Positions 1 through 8,230 of a stretch of 9,792 nucleotides of DNA are shown piece by piece. The notes under the pieces were generated by a model. The model worked only from the letters and a program-made list of their open reading frames with translations, searched no databases and was not told the origin of the DNA. The DNA comes from an uncultured Muribaculaceae bacterium (lineage in GTDB: Bacteria; Bacteroidota; Bacteroidia; Bacteroidales; Muribaculaceae), in the NCBI GenBank assembly GCA_910587235.1, contig CAJUKD010000049.1:1-9792 (forward strand). Reading direction: 5' to 3'. Within the stretch, counting starts at the first letter, position 1. Every line of letters starts with the position of its first letter. The position numbers were made by a program, and so were the translations under genes.

Positions 1-1
1 A

Positions 2-1951
2 TTGGATGCTTCGGCTGTAGAGCGCACGGATTCTTTGTCTCTCCAATTGAGAGAAGTAGTTGTCGAAGCGCGAAAACCCGGCGAAGATTTAATCCCGGCA
101 CAAACACTGTCGGGAGAGGAACTGCATAGATTAAACAGTAATAGTGTTGCTGACGCTTTGCGCTATTTTTCAGGAGTGCAAGTAAAGGATTATGGTGGTG
201 TCGGAGGGATTAAGACAGTCAACATACGGTCGATGGGTACGAATCATACGGGAGTGGTATACGACGGCGTCGAACTCGGTAATGCCCAGAACGGACAGAT
301 AGACCTTGGGCAGTTTTCACTGGATAATATTGAGGCTCTATCGCTTTATAATGGCCAGAAAAGCGAGATTTTACAGCCTGCCAAGGATTTCGGCTCGGCG
401 GGTACTATATATATGCGCACTCGCACTCCTGTGTTTAATGAGGGTGAGACATATCATGCCAGGGCAACAGTGCGAACAGGTTCATTTGACCTGTTGAATC
501 CCTCGGCACTTGTAGAGTTAAAACTCAGTAAAAGGGTATCGGCTTCATTAAGTGCCGAATGGGTTAATTCAAGCGGGAAGTATAAATTTCGATATAGGCG
601 AGTCAATCCTGCCGGGGAACTTGCATACGATACAACGGCGGTGCGTCAGAACGGCGACATAAATGCCACCCGAATTGAATTGAACACTCACGGCACACTC
701 AAGAGCGGCTCTTGGACTTTCAAAGCCTATAATTACAACTCTGAGCGCGGAGTGCCGGGTGCAATTGTCAACAATGTATGGCGCAGAGGGGAGCGTATAT
801 GGGACACCAATTCATTCGTTCAAGGCCGATATACAGGCTTTTTCGGGAGATTTACTACTCTGAATAATATAAAATATGCCTTTTATCGGACTCATTATGT
901 CAATAACGATGACAAGCAAGTGAAGATAGACAATCTTTACAAGCAAAAAGAGGTCTATATCTCGTCGGCCAATGAATATGAGATTAAAGAGTTTTGGCGA
1001 GTATCGGCAAGTTATGACTTCTTATGGAATACTCTCGATGCTGATGTCTACGGTTTTGTGAAACCGGACCGAATCTCTCAATTCCTATCAGTGGCTACTG
1101 CTCTGAATCTTGACAGGTTTAAGGTTCAGGCAAGTGCATTGGCGACATTCATCCATGACAGAATCAAAGGGCAAGAGGCTCCGGCGGACAAGCACGTCTT
1201 GTCTCCCGCAGTCTTTATGAACGGCTACCCGTTAAGGAATAAAGATTTTTCAATCCGTGCCTTTTACAAGCAGTCATTCAGAATGCCTACATTCAATGAT
1301 TTGTATTACGCTGATATGGGGAACTCCAAACTTTCTCCTGAACGTGTTACCCAATATAATATCGGATTATTATATGACCATACATCAAATAGAATCATAT
1401 CTGCCGCCCGATTGAGTGCTGATGTCTATTATAATCGAGTGAAAGATAAGATAGTTGCATACCCAAAAGGGCAACAGTTCCGCTGGACAATGCTTAACCT
1501 CGGACTTGTGGACATTAGGGGCATAGATGTAACAGGTCTGCTTACCCTTAATCCATATAAGGATCTATATTTTACCCTGAGATGTCAATATACGTTCCAA
1601 CGGGCGATAGACGTAACAAATCCTGCCGATAATTATTACCGCGACCAAATACCTTATATTCCACGTCACTCAGGGGCGGCCGTTGCCAATGTTCAATGGG
1701 AAGGATGGAGCCTTAATTATTCGTGGATTTATGTTGGTGAAAGATATAATCAACAGGAGAATATCAGATATAATTACACCCAGCCGTGGTATACCTCCGA
1801 CCTGTCATTAAGTAAAGATTTCCAACTTGGCAAGGTCAGTCTTCGCGGTCTGATTGAAATAAATAATCTTCTAAGTCAGGATTATGATGTAATCCTGAAC
1901 TACCCTATGCCTAAACGTAATTATAGGTTTACTATAACTGTGGAAATATGA
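2..1951 (+). CDS. btuB: BtuB-like TonB-dependent outer-membrane receptor, 5' truncated by window edge
   Basis: This is an outer-membrane beta-barrel transporter that imports a ligand, probably cobalamin or other corrinoids, using energy from TonB-ExbBD. The reading frame is open from base 2 with no signal peptide, so the true start lies upstream. About 649 residues are visible. Residues 14-24 (LQLREVVVEAR) resemble the TonB-box/plug entry of Bacteroidota receptors. The plug spans about residues 28-142 and carries SVADALRYFSGVQVKDYGG, the IRSMGTNH stretch and NAQNGQIDLG. The rest, about 143-649, is rich in alternating aromatic strands as in a 22-strand barrel and ends in YRFTITVEI. The assignment to the BtuB branch rests on the plug signature as I remember it from Bacteroides corrinoid receptors and on the BtuG-like gene that overlaps its stop codon by 4 bases (ATGA). 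TonB-dependent transport is near certain; the substrate is inferred, and another small chelate is the main alternative. Confidence 0.88.
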   Translation: MDASAVERTDSLSLQLREVVVEARKPGEDLIPAQTLSGEELHRLNSNSVADALRYFSGVQVKDYGGVGGIKTVNIRSMGTNHTGVVYDGVELGNAQNGQIDLGQFSLDNIEALSLYNGQKSEILQPAKDFGSAGTIYMRTRTPVFNEGETYHARATVRTGSFDLLNPSALVELKLSKRVSASLSAEWVNSSGKYKFRYRRVNPAGELAYDTTAVRQNGDINATRIELNTHGTLKSGSWTFKAYNYNSERGVPGAIVNNVWRRGERIWDTNSFVQGRYTGFFGRFTTLNNIKYAFYRTHYVNNDDKQVKIDNLYKQKEVYISSANEYEIKEFWRVSASYDFLWNTLDADVYGFVKPDRISQFLSVATALNLDRFKVQASALATFIHDRIKGQEAPADKHVLSPAVFMNGYPLRNKDFSIRAFYKQSFRMPTFNDLYYADMGNSKLSPERVTQYNIGLLYDHTSNRIISAARLSADVYYNRVKDKIVAYPKGQQFRWTMLNLGLVDIRGIDVTGLLTLNPYKDLYFTLRCQYTFQRAIDVTNPADNYYRDQIPYIPRHSGAAVANVQWEGWSLNYSWIYVGERYNQQENIRYNYTQPWYTSDLSLSKDFQLGKVSLRGLIEINNLLSQDYDVILNYPMPKRNYRFTITVEI

Positions 1952-3099
1952 CAAACAAACAAATTTTCTTATATTTTCTGCCGCTCCTGATGGTCGCCAC
2001 AAGTTGTCGTGAGGACGAACTTGTGGTGCCTACGGAGTATGAAATCATCGGCGATGAGCGTCCCGGAGCCGGTATCCGCGGGTTCTACCTTGTCAATGAA
2101 GGGAATATGGGGTCAAACAAATGTACGCTTGACTTTTATGATTATTATACAGGACTTTATTCTCGAAATTTCTATGCCGAGAAGAATCCTAATGTTATAA
2201 AAGAACTCGGAGATGTGGGCAACGATATAGGAATATATGGCTCTAAACTCTATGTTGTTGTTAACTGCTCGCATAAAGTTGAAGTTCTTGATTCTCGTTC
2301 CGGCGTCAGACTCGGTCAGATTGATATTCCCAACTGTCGTTATGTCAGGTTTCATCGCGGAAAGGCATACGTCAGTTCATACGTCGGGCCTGTGCTGATC
2401 GACCCAAACGCGCCTAAAGGGGCAGTTTATGAGGTTGATACACTTTCTCTTGCTGTCACGAGGAAAGTATCTGTAGGCTATCAGCCGGAAGAAATGGAGG
2501 TTGTAGATGATTATATGTATGTGGCAAATTCCGGTGGCTACCGCGCACCCAATTATGACAACACGGTATCAGTTATTCAAATGGTTGATTTCAAGCAAGT
2601 TCAACAGATTCCTGTCGGCATAAATCTTCATAGACTTAAAAAGGACAAATATAACAAGTTATGGGTTACTTCGCGAGGTGATTACCAGTATCGTCCGTCG
2701 CGCTTGTATGTAATGCAAAAGAAACCGGGATATAACCAAATGATAGTTACCGATACCATCCCTGTGGCCTGCTCGAATATGGCTTTCTTCGGAGACTATA
2801 TGTATTACTATGCCACGGAATGGAACAATTACACAGCCTCTAATACTATATCCTACGGAGTAATTGACGTGCGAACAAAGGAAATAGTTTCCGACAACTT
2901 CATAAAAGACGGCACAGAAAAGGATATAACCATTCCATACGGAATAGCCGTCCATCCCGAAACCGGCGATATATTTGTGACGGACGCAAAAAATTATGTC
3001 TCATCAGGCACCCTCTATTGTTTTAGTCCCGACGGATATAAAAAATGGAGTGTACGCACCGGGGATATTCCGGCTCATATAACATTCCTTACAAGATGA
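1948..3099 (+). CDS. btuG: BtuG-like surface lipoprotein, YncE/DUF5074 seven-bladed beta-propeller
   Basis: This is a predicted surface-exposed lipoprotein that binds corrinoid with high affinity and hands it to the BtuB barrel below, the known role of BtuG in Bacteroides. The 383-residue length fits that family. Residues 1-20 form a lipoprotein signal peptide ending in the lipobox VATSC, with Cys20 as the lipidated residue. It is followed by REDE, an acidic stretch of the kind that acts as a lipoprotein export signal to the cell surface in Bacteroidota. The propeller runs from about residue 44 to 383. Its hallmark N-terminal part is FYLVNEGNMGSNK (47-59), then ENP-type turn KNPNVIKELGDVGNDI (79-94) and KLYVVVNCSHKVEVLD (100-115). 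Later blades include YQPEEMEV and YVANSGGY. Start and stop both overlap neighbours by 4 bases, arguing for coupled translation with the receptor and the next lipoprotein. The family call is strong; corrinoid as ligand is inferred from family and context. Confidence 0.85.
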   Translation: MTNKQIFLYFLPLLMVATSCREDELVVPTEYEIIGDERPGAGIRGFYLVNEGNMGSNKCTLDFYDYYTGLYSRNFYAEKNPNVIKELGDVGNDIGIYGSKLYVVVNCSHKVEVLDSRSGVRLGQIDIPNCRYVRFHRGKAYVSSYVGPVLIDPNAPKGAVYEVDTLSLAVTRKVSVGYQPEEMEVVDDYMYVANSGGYRAPNYDNTVSVIQMVDFKQVQQIPVGINLHRLKKDKYNKLWVTSRGDYQYRPSRLYVMQKKPGYNQMIVTDTIPVACSNMAFFGDYMYYYATEWNNYTASNTISYGVIDVRTKEIVSDNFIKDGTEKDITIPYGIAVHPETGDIFVTDAKNYVSSGTLYCFSPDGYKKWSVRTGDIPAHITFLTR

Positions 3100-4301
3100 A
3101 GAAGTTAACTATTGCCATAATTTACGCTTTACTCCTTTATGGATGTACCGATGAAATTCCGATGGTCAATCTCGGTATTGATGACGTGTATTATATAGCG
3201 AGGATGCAGAAACTTGATTTGCATCCGGCTCTTACCGGTGAAAAATACGAATGGTATGTCGACGGTGAATTAGTCAGCAAATCAATAGATTACATCTTTC
3301 TTGAGTCTAAGGAGGGGACTTACAATCTGGAATTAAAGATTTTAGACCCGAACACTCCATACGATTTTTCATTCACTGTCCATGTCCTTCACGAAGAAAT
3401 AGAATATAGTGCTTACATCTCAAAAGTTTACGAGTATTGTCCGGCCCCGGGCCAGTTTATAAACGAAATGCCGAGATATGAAGAAGGCGACACATACGAG
3501 ACCATACTTCAGAAAGCAGAGGAATCCATATCGGGCACAAACGACATTATGATTTCTCTCGGAGGCTACGGCGGTTATGTGACATTCGGCTTTGACCACA
3601 CCGTTATCAACATCCCCGGAGAAAAGGATTTTAGAATATGGGGCAATGCGTTCTACGAACTCCTCAACCCCGACCAACGCGGTGGCTCTGCCGAGCCGGG
3701 TATAGTGATGGTAAGCTACGACACCAACTGCAACGGTCTTCCCGACGACGAGTGGTACGAGCTTGCAGGCAGCGAATACTACAAGGCTGAAACCCGTCAT
3801 AATTACACTATCACTTACCGGCGGCCCGACCCCGACCGGATTCTGGAAGAGGATGACTCCGGTTTTCTCGACGACATAAATTATATTCCCTGGAGCGACT
3901 CCGACGGCGCATCGGGCCACATGGCAAAGAATACGTTCCACAATCAGAGTTACTATCCTCTCTGGATAAAAGCCGATAATATCAGCTTCACCGGCACACG
4001 GCTCGCGCCCAACGGAATAGACCTCAGCGGCACAGGCCGGTATTATGTACTATATGCCTACGACTGGGGATATGTCGACAATCATCCCAACGAATACGAC
4101 GAACTTAATTCATTCGACATATCATGGGCTGTGGATTCCGAAGGAAACAAAGTGCATCTCCCCGGTGTCGATTTCGTGAGGGTATATACAGGCCTCAACC
4201 AATATTGCGGCTGGTTAGGTGAGACCTCGACAGAATTAAGCCGTGCGCAAGACCTGCACATAGCTCTGCCCGGCATCCCATTGCCCGACCCGCTGGAATG
4301 A
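3096..4301 (+). CDS. Surface lipoprotein with PKD-like domain and conserved Gly/Asp-rich C-terminal domain
   Basis: I chose the ATG at 3096, which overlaps the upstream stop as ATGA and starts a clear lipoprotein signal peptide; a start at 3045 would put 17 non-signal residues ahead of it. The protein is 401 residues. The lipobox is LLYGC with Cys17, followed by TDE, an acidic export-type signal, so surface display is likely. Residues about 25-98 look like a PKD/Ig-like beta-sandwich (EKYEWYVDGELVSKS, GTYNLELKI). The remainder, about 105-401, is a separate domain with ISLGGYGGYVTFGFDH (153-168), an IPGEKDF turn, and a calcium-loop-like DTNCNGLPDDEW (209-220) similar to thrombospondin type 3 or EF-hand-type loops. 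Proteins of this build often sit in Bacteroidota BtuB/BtuG loci. A role as accessory corrinoid-binding or receptor-associated protein is plausible. Whether it is equivalent to the described BtuH lipoprotein cannot be decided here, so no symbol is given. Confidence 0.75.
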   Translation: MKKLTIAIIYALLLYGCTDEIPMVNLGIDDVYYIARMQKLDLHPALTGEKYEWYVDGELVSKSIDYIFLESKEGTYNLELKILDPNTPYDFSFTVHVLHEEIEYSAYISKVYEYCPAPGQFINEMPRYEEGDTYETILQKAEESISGTNDIMISLGGYGGYVTFGFDHTVINIPGEKDFRIWGNAFYELLNPDQRGGSAEPGIVMVSYDTNCNGLPDDEWYELAGSEYYKAETRHNYTITYRRPDPDRILEEDDSGFLDDINYIPWSDSDGASGHMAKNTFHNQSYYPLWIKADNISFTGTRLAPNGIDLSGTGRYYVLYAYDWGYVDNHPNEYDELNSFDISWAVDSEGNKVHLPGVDFVRVYTGLNQYCGWLGETSTELSRAQDLHIALPGIPLPDPLE

Positions 4302-4363
4302 ACCCGCGAAAACTTAACCAGACTTAATATAAAATCAATCATAAAAACCATAATTAAAACTAA
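4302..4363 (+). other. 62-base A-rich gap between the two gene blocks, holding the start region of the next gene
   Basis: This is the only real spacer inside the gene cluster. It is very A-rich, has two ACTTAA copies (in AAAACTTAACC and AGACTTAATA), and ends in AATTAAAACTAA directly before the ATG at 4364. There is no GGAG-type ribosome site; an A-rich stretch before the start is usual for Bacteroidota. I found neither the TTTG nor the TAnnTTTG elements of a Bacteroidota housekeeping promoter, and no stem followed by a T run. Read-through from the upstream genes is therefore the simplest reading. Confidence 0.5.
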
Positions 4364-7300
4364 ATGAAAAATTTTTTATTGCTATCTGCTGTACTTGCTC
4401 TACTTGCTGTACAGCCAATTGCGACCCATGCCGTCGAGTATGTCGACTGGGTTGACTGGGCCCAAATCCAACACTGGGCCGGAGACCCCGACGGTCAGAA
4501 CAAATGCGCTCTCGTCATTGACTTCCAGGATATCGAGGGGATGGAGTCCTTGGTATGGGGCTATCGTTGGAATGGCACGAAAACCGGCGAGGACCTTATC
4601 CGCGCTGTCGCTTCGCAGAGCAGCATTCTCACAGCAATGATTCAGTACACGGGCTCAATGGGCTCCACTCTCAATGGCCTCGGAGTAAGCATGAACCGCG
4701 AGGAACTGGACTTTCTTCATTACGATTTTTCCCGTGCGGCCATTAGCGGCGAAGTTTCATTCGGATACTTCACTCCCAATACATCAATGGGCCAGGAGAC
4801 CGCACCCGGATATGAGGCCGAACAAATGTGTATTGATGCGATTGAACGCGCCAAGGAAACCGGTATTATAGAGCATCCGCTCAATGCATTTTTTTACGGT
4901 TATCCTGCCTACGATTATGACTACTGGCAACTGGAAGATGGTTATGAGGCCCCGGACTTCCGTTGGCGTTCCGGATGGTATGACGGGTACTGGTCATATT
5001 GGCACGGCCCCAACGATTATGACTATATGGGATATTCCGGCTTAGGCATGTCAAGTACCGAATTGTACGATGGTTGCATACAAGCATGGAAATATATCGT
5101 ATTCAACGGTGACGGTATCGGATATATGGGAGGAGAACTGGCGGAAGCCCTCAATTACGATATGGCAGACTGGGGCGAGGAGATGCATGAGGCAGCTGAG
5201 GCGGTTCAGCCTATAAACCAATCGGATGTGACATTCTGGGTCGGTTCTGGTGAGAAAGCCGCAACTGTGGTCTTTCAGTTCAACGACGGTCGCGGACCGG
5301 AAAATCTCGTTTACGGTTATCGTTGGAGCGGAGGTTGGGATGATGACCTTATGACGGTGATATCCAACATAGCCAAAGCAGATCCGCGTATGTCGTTCTC
5401 AAAGTCGGGCAGTCAGCTGATGCTCACATATGATTCAGACCACGACGGCAAGATTACAAGCACTTATGATCATACCGATGTCTCGGAAACATGGAACTGC
5501 TATGTGAAGCGTACAATCGACACTGATTTCAATAAAGTCAATTCTGGCAGATGGCTTAATCCAAATGCTGTAATGATTTTTTCGCATCAACCCAAAGAAA
5601 CAGCATCGGTTGAACTGCCATACGCTCTGTTCAGACCGGCGATTGATTCTGAGCAGATTCTTACTGTACCTACTTGTATCGACTACGCACTTGCCGATAA
5701 AAACCTCGAGCTGCCTGTGTTTGTACAGGTGCCCGAAGGAGGTAAAATCAATACTGCTTTTTCGTGGATTAAGACAGGTTTTCCCATGCTCTCTGCAACG
5801 AATGTTCAGAACCTGATGGGGCATGTGACCGCATATAGCAACTTCGCTCCAGCCGAGGGGAGTGTGCAGATTCGAGGTTCCTACACAGCTCCCGGTGCTA
5901 CTACTGCTGAATACGTTTTCTCAAATGATGCTAAAATCATACTGAGAAATCCCTTGCGTCCGATTACGTCCATAAGCTATATGCAATCTGAAGTTGACGC
6001 ACGACTCGGCCATGCAGTAGACAATCCTCTTGTTATCGAACCGGCTGACGCCACCTACACGAAGATGACGTACAAGAGCTCCAATATCAGAGCCGCAACT
6101 GTCAACAGCTCTACCGGCGTAGTGACGACCACCAAGACTGCCGGAGAAGCCGACATCACTGCCACATACGCATTCAATTCCGACCTTACCGCATCTTTCT
6201 CGCTGCAGTCTGAACTCAAGGTCCCCGTTGAGGACATCACTTTTGAAAGTGCCGACGAAAATGGCGTAATCACTCTCACGCCCAAGGAGATGACCGGACT
6301 GTTCCCTATTATAACTCCCGCTGATCCTGATATCGCGGATGTTACCGTGACCTTATCGGACAACGGTACAGCCGCAAGCAACTATATTGCTACGATGTAC
6401 AAAGTCAACCTTTGGGATGAGAACAATACCCGCATGACTCCTTACGAGCTTTCAGGTCATCGCGAGGGCGAATGCAGCCTTACGGTCAATGCTGCCGACG
6501 GTTCGGGATTTGAAAAGAAATTTATTGTGCGCGTAGTCGACCGCGAACGCGACGAGCCTATCGATTACAACACCGGCACGATTATGCTGAATGAAGAATG
6601 GTATGGCCATACAAATGGTGGTCTGAACTGGTTCTCACCTGATTATGACGTTGTTTACCAGGCCTACGAACGCGAAAATCCAGGAATGTCGTTCGGTTGC
6701 ACCTCGCAGTATGGCATCATCTATGACGGCAAACTGATTGTAAGCTCCAAACAGGCTGTCGACGGCGGAGACCCGCTGCCCGGCGGTGGCCGCTTAGTTG
6801 TGGCCGACGCAGCCTCGCTGAAGCGTATCGGCTCAATCGACGAAATCATCTTCGGCGACGAGACACGAAGCAATGACGGTCGCGCCCTCTGCGGCGCCGG
6901 ACATGGCCGTGTATACATGGGAACCAACAATGGCATCTATGTAATTGACACCGACAATTGCCGGATTATAGGTAAGGTGGGCAGTGAAATCCTCGACGAA
7001 GAGGATGACGGCAAGCCCAACACCGATCCCTCCGGCTCACTCTATAGCGGACAAATCGGCGACATGACTCTTGCCGGACACTATGTTTTTGCTATAAAGC
7101 AGAGCACCGGCGTATCAATCATCGATATCGATACCGACCGAATCATTAAGAGCATCCCTGACGTAAACGTGCAGGGCATCACCCAGAGTGCCGACGGCCG
7201 GGTATGGTATGCGACCAAGGAGGACGGACACAGCGTGTTCGTGGCTATCGACCCCGAAACCCTCGAAGAATCGGAACGCGTCGACGTCCCCGCGGAATGT

Positions 7301-8230
7301 GGTGTGGTAAATTGCGGTTGGGGCGCATGGCGCACTACCCAGTTCACCGGCGCACACTCAGTCAACTCGCTTTTCTTCTCGGGCGGTTCGGGCATAACCA
7401 ATGGAGGCGACGGCTATTACTGGCGCTATGACGTGGACGACAATCAATTCCGCCCGATCGCAAAAGTATCGGGCCTTCCTGCCCACACTCCCGGAGTGCT
7501 GCAGGCAGCCTACGGTACTGTGAGATACGATGACCGAACCGGCATGATTATCGCCGGCACGACCGAATTCAAGGCCTCCGGCCATTACCGCTACAACTGG
7601 ACCCACTTCATCGATGCCGAGACAGGAGAGTTCATGCACACCGTTGAACTCCGCCCCTATTACTGGTTCCAATCCATGCCGATTTTCCCCGACGTGTACG
7701 ACCCGGAAATCGAGGATATCGACGACATCGTGATGTCTGTCGATGACGAGCCGGTTGTAGTCACAATCAATGCCACCGACCGCGACAACAATGATGCGAA
7801 TATCCGATACTCGCTGATCGACTCGCCCCTCGCCACAGTCGATGACGAAGATGGCTCTCTCCCCGTGGAGGTGGCTCTCGAAGGCAACCGACTCACTTTG
7901 ACTCCCAAAGCCATCGGTTCTCGCACTATCGGCTTCGCCGTTGAATCTAACGGCAAAGTGGTGAATCACGCCGTCAATGTCAGTGTCCGCGATATGATTA
8001 CAGGCGTCGACTCGGTTGTTTCGGCTGAACAGCGAATCAGCTGCGACGGCAGAACTCTTACTGTAAGCGGCTTTAACGGTACAAGCTTCGATATCGTTAA
8101 TCCGGAAGGCATCGCAGTCGACTCATTTACTGCCAATTCCGACAACTATATCCACACCCTTGCAGTTAACCATGGCATCTACATCGTGATTAGCGGCAAT
8201 GGCGTGGCCAAGAAAATAATTGTGAAGTGA
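4364..8230 (+). CDS. Large secreted multidomain propeller protein (duplicated YGYRW module, Ig-like domains, YncE/DUF5074-type propeller, T9SS-like C-terminus)
   Basis: The 1288-residue product has a type I signal peptide with likely cleavage after THA (residue 23) and no lipobox, unlike the two preceding lipoproteins. Domains in order: a duplicated module with WGYRW (65-69) and YGYRW (317-321) cores; between the copies a strikingly Tyr/Trp-rich stretch (about 176-224); a linker; a Big_2-like Ig domain (about 533-619, with PADATYTKMTYKSSN); a second Ig-like domain (about 620-728); a beta-propeller of the YncE/DUF5074 type (about 733-1110) opening with IMLNEEWYGH and closing with YWFQSMPIFP; a cadherin/Ig-like domain (about 1118-1211); and a 77-residue tail ending GIYIVISGNGVAKKIIVK, typical of T9SS type A sorting domains. 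It is probably exported through T9SS and held on or released from the surface. The opening signature of its propeller matches that of the upstream BtuG-like protein, and the next gene is a paralogue of the propeller. Ligand unknown; corrinoid or host or diet macromolecule binding are both possible. Confidence 0.8.
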   Translation: MKNFLLLSAVLALLAVQPIATHAVEYVDWVDWAQIQHWAGDPDGQNKCALVIDFQDIEGMESLVWGYRWNGTKTGEDLIRAVASQSSILTAMIQYTGSMGSTLNGLGVSMNREELDFLHYDFSRAAISGEVSFGYFTPNTSMGQETAPGYEAEQMCIDAIERAKETGIIEHPLNAFFYGYPAYDYDYWQLEDGYEAPDFRWRSGWYDGYWSYWHGPNDYDYMGYSGLGMSSTELYDGCIQAWKYIVFNGDGIGYMGGELAEALNYDMADWGEEMHEAAEAVQPINQSDVTFWVGSGEKAATVVFQFNDGRGPENLVYGYRWSGGWDDDLMTVISNIAKADPRMSFSKSGSQLMLTYDSDHDGKITSTYDHTDVSETWNCYVKRTIDTDFNKVNSGRWLNPNAVMIFSHQPKETASVELPYALFRPAIDSEQILTVPTCIDYALADKNLELPVFVQVPEGGKINTAFSWIKTGFPMLSATNVQNLMGHVTAYSNFAPAEGSVQIRGSYTAPGATTAEYVFSNDAKIILRNPLRPITSISYMQSEVDARLGHAVDNPLVIEPADATYTKMTYKSSNIRAATVNSSTGVVTTTKTAGEADITATYAFNSDLTASFSLQSELKVPVEDITFESADENGVITLTPKEMTGLFPIITPADPDIADVTVTLSDNGTAASNYIATMYKVNLWDENNTRMTPYELSGHREGECSLTVNAADGSGFEKKFIVRVVDRERDEPIDYNTGTIMLNEEWYGHTNGGLNWFSPDYDVVYQAYERENPGMSFGCTSQYGIIYDGKLIVSSKQAVDGGDPLPGGGRLVVADAASLKRIGSIDEIIFGDETRSNDGRALCGAGHGRVYMGTNNGIYVIDTDNCRIIGKVGSEILDEEDDGKPNTDPSGSLYSGQIGDMTLAGHYVFAIKQSTGVSIIDIDTDRIIKSIPDVNVQGITQSADGRVWYATKEDGHSVFVAIDPETLEESERVDVPAECGVVNCGWGAWRTTQFTGAHSVNSLFFSGGSGITNGGDGYYWRYDVDDNQFRPIAKVSGLPAHTPGVLQAAYGTVRYDDRTGMIIAGTTEFKASGHYRYNWTHFIDAETGEFMHTVELRPYYWFQSMPIFPDVYDPEIEDIDDIVMSVDDEPVVVTINATDRDNNDANIRYSLIDSPLATVDDEDGSLPVEVALEGNRLTLTPKAIGSRTIGFAVESNGKVVNHAVNVSVRDMITGVDSVVSAEQRISCDGRTLTVSGFNGTSFDIVNPEGIAVDSFTANSDNYIHTLAVNHGIYIVISGNGVAKKIIVK
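4475..4729 (+). repeat. Duplicated protein module, copy 1 (residues 38-121 of the 1288-aa protein)
   Basis: Copy 1 begins W-A-G-D-P-D-G-Q-N-K and runs through CALVIDFQD, LVWGYRWNG and GEDLIRAVAS to HYDF. Aligning it by eye with the second copy shows the same order: W-x-G, an A-x-V-[IV]-x-[DQ]-F strand, LV-[WY]-GYRW-[NS]-G, and a D-L-[IM] helix start. It is diverged at DNA level, so it is an old domain duplication and not a recent tandem repeat. I recognise the module as recurring in secreted bacterial proteins but cannot name its function. Confidence 0.65.
5237..5479 (+). repeat. Duplicated protein module, copy 2 (residues 292-372 of the 1288-aa protein)
   Basis: Copy 2 begins WVGSGEKAATVVFQFNDG and continues with NLVYGYRWSGG and DDDLMTVIS. 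It ends near TYDSDHDGKITSTYDH, where DSDHDGK looks like a calcium-binding loop. The region after copy 2 lacks the long Tyr/Trp-rich stretch that follows copy 1, so the two copies have probably specialised. Confidence 0.65.
7997..8227 (+). other. T9SS type A-like C-terminal sorting domain of the 1288-aa protein
   Basis: Residues 1212-1288 start ITGVDSVV, continue with ISCDGRTLTVSG and FDIVNPEGIAVDSF, and end LAVNHGIYIVISGNGVAKKI plus IVK. The pattern of two short strands, a G-x-x-V turn, then G-[IL]-Y-I-V and a basic K-x-I-V-K end is the usual shape of T9SS C-terminal sorting domains in Bacteroidota. Recognition is by pattern only. The base composition of this stretch resembles that of the rest of the gene. 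Confidence 0.65.

Noticed and set aside
1..60. Cobalamin riboswitch expected for a btuB operon
   Set aside because: The window opens inside the receptor gene, so any leader RNA lies upstream and cannot be seen.
3045..3095. Upstream ATG at 3045 as start of the PKD-type lipoprotein
   Set aside because: It would add 17 polar residues ahead of an obvious lipoprotein signal peptide and overlap the previous gene by 55 bases; the ATG at 3096 gives a 4-base overlap and a proper N-terminus.
3420..3941. 173-codon open frame on the - strand
   Set aside because: It is antisense to the conserved C-terminal domain of the PKD-type lipoprotein and shows no protein family pattern.
4388..4415. Inverted repeat GCTGTAC / GTACAGC with a 14-base loop just inside the 1288-aa gene
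   Set aside because: It encodes the Leu/Ala-rich signal peptide, where repeated CTT-GCT type codons easily create such a stem; 7 pairs with a long loop is weak and no anti-structure or ligand site is visible.
7358..7969. 203-codon open frame on the - strand
   Set aside because: It lies fully inside the 1288-aa gene, opposite to it, has no recognisable domain, and is explained by the G+C-rich codon pattern of the + strand gene.
4364..8230. The 1288-aa frame as an artefactual fusion of two genes
   Set aside because: The frame is continuous, domain borders are joined by normal linkers, and there is only one signal peptide at the start and one sorting tail at the end.
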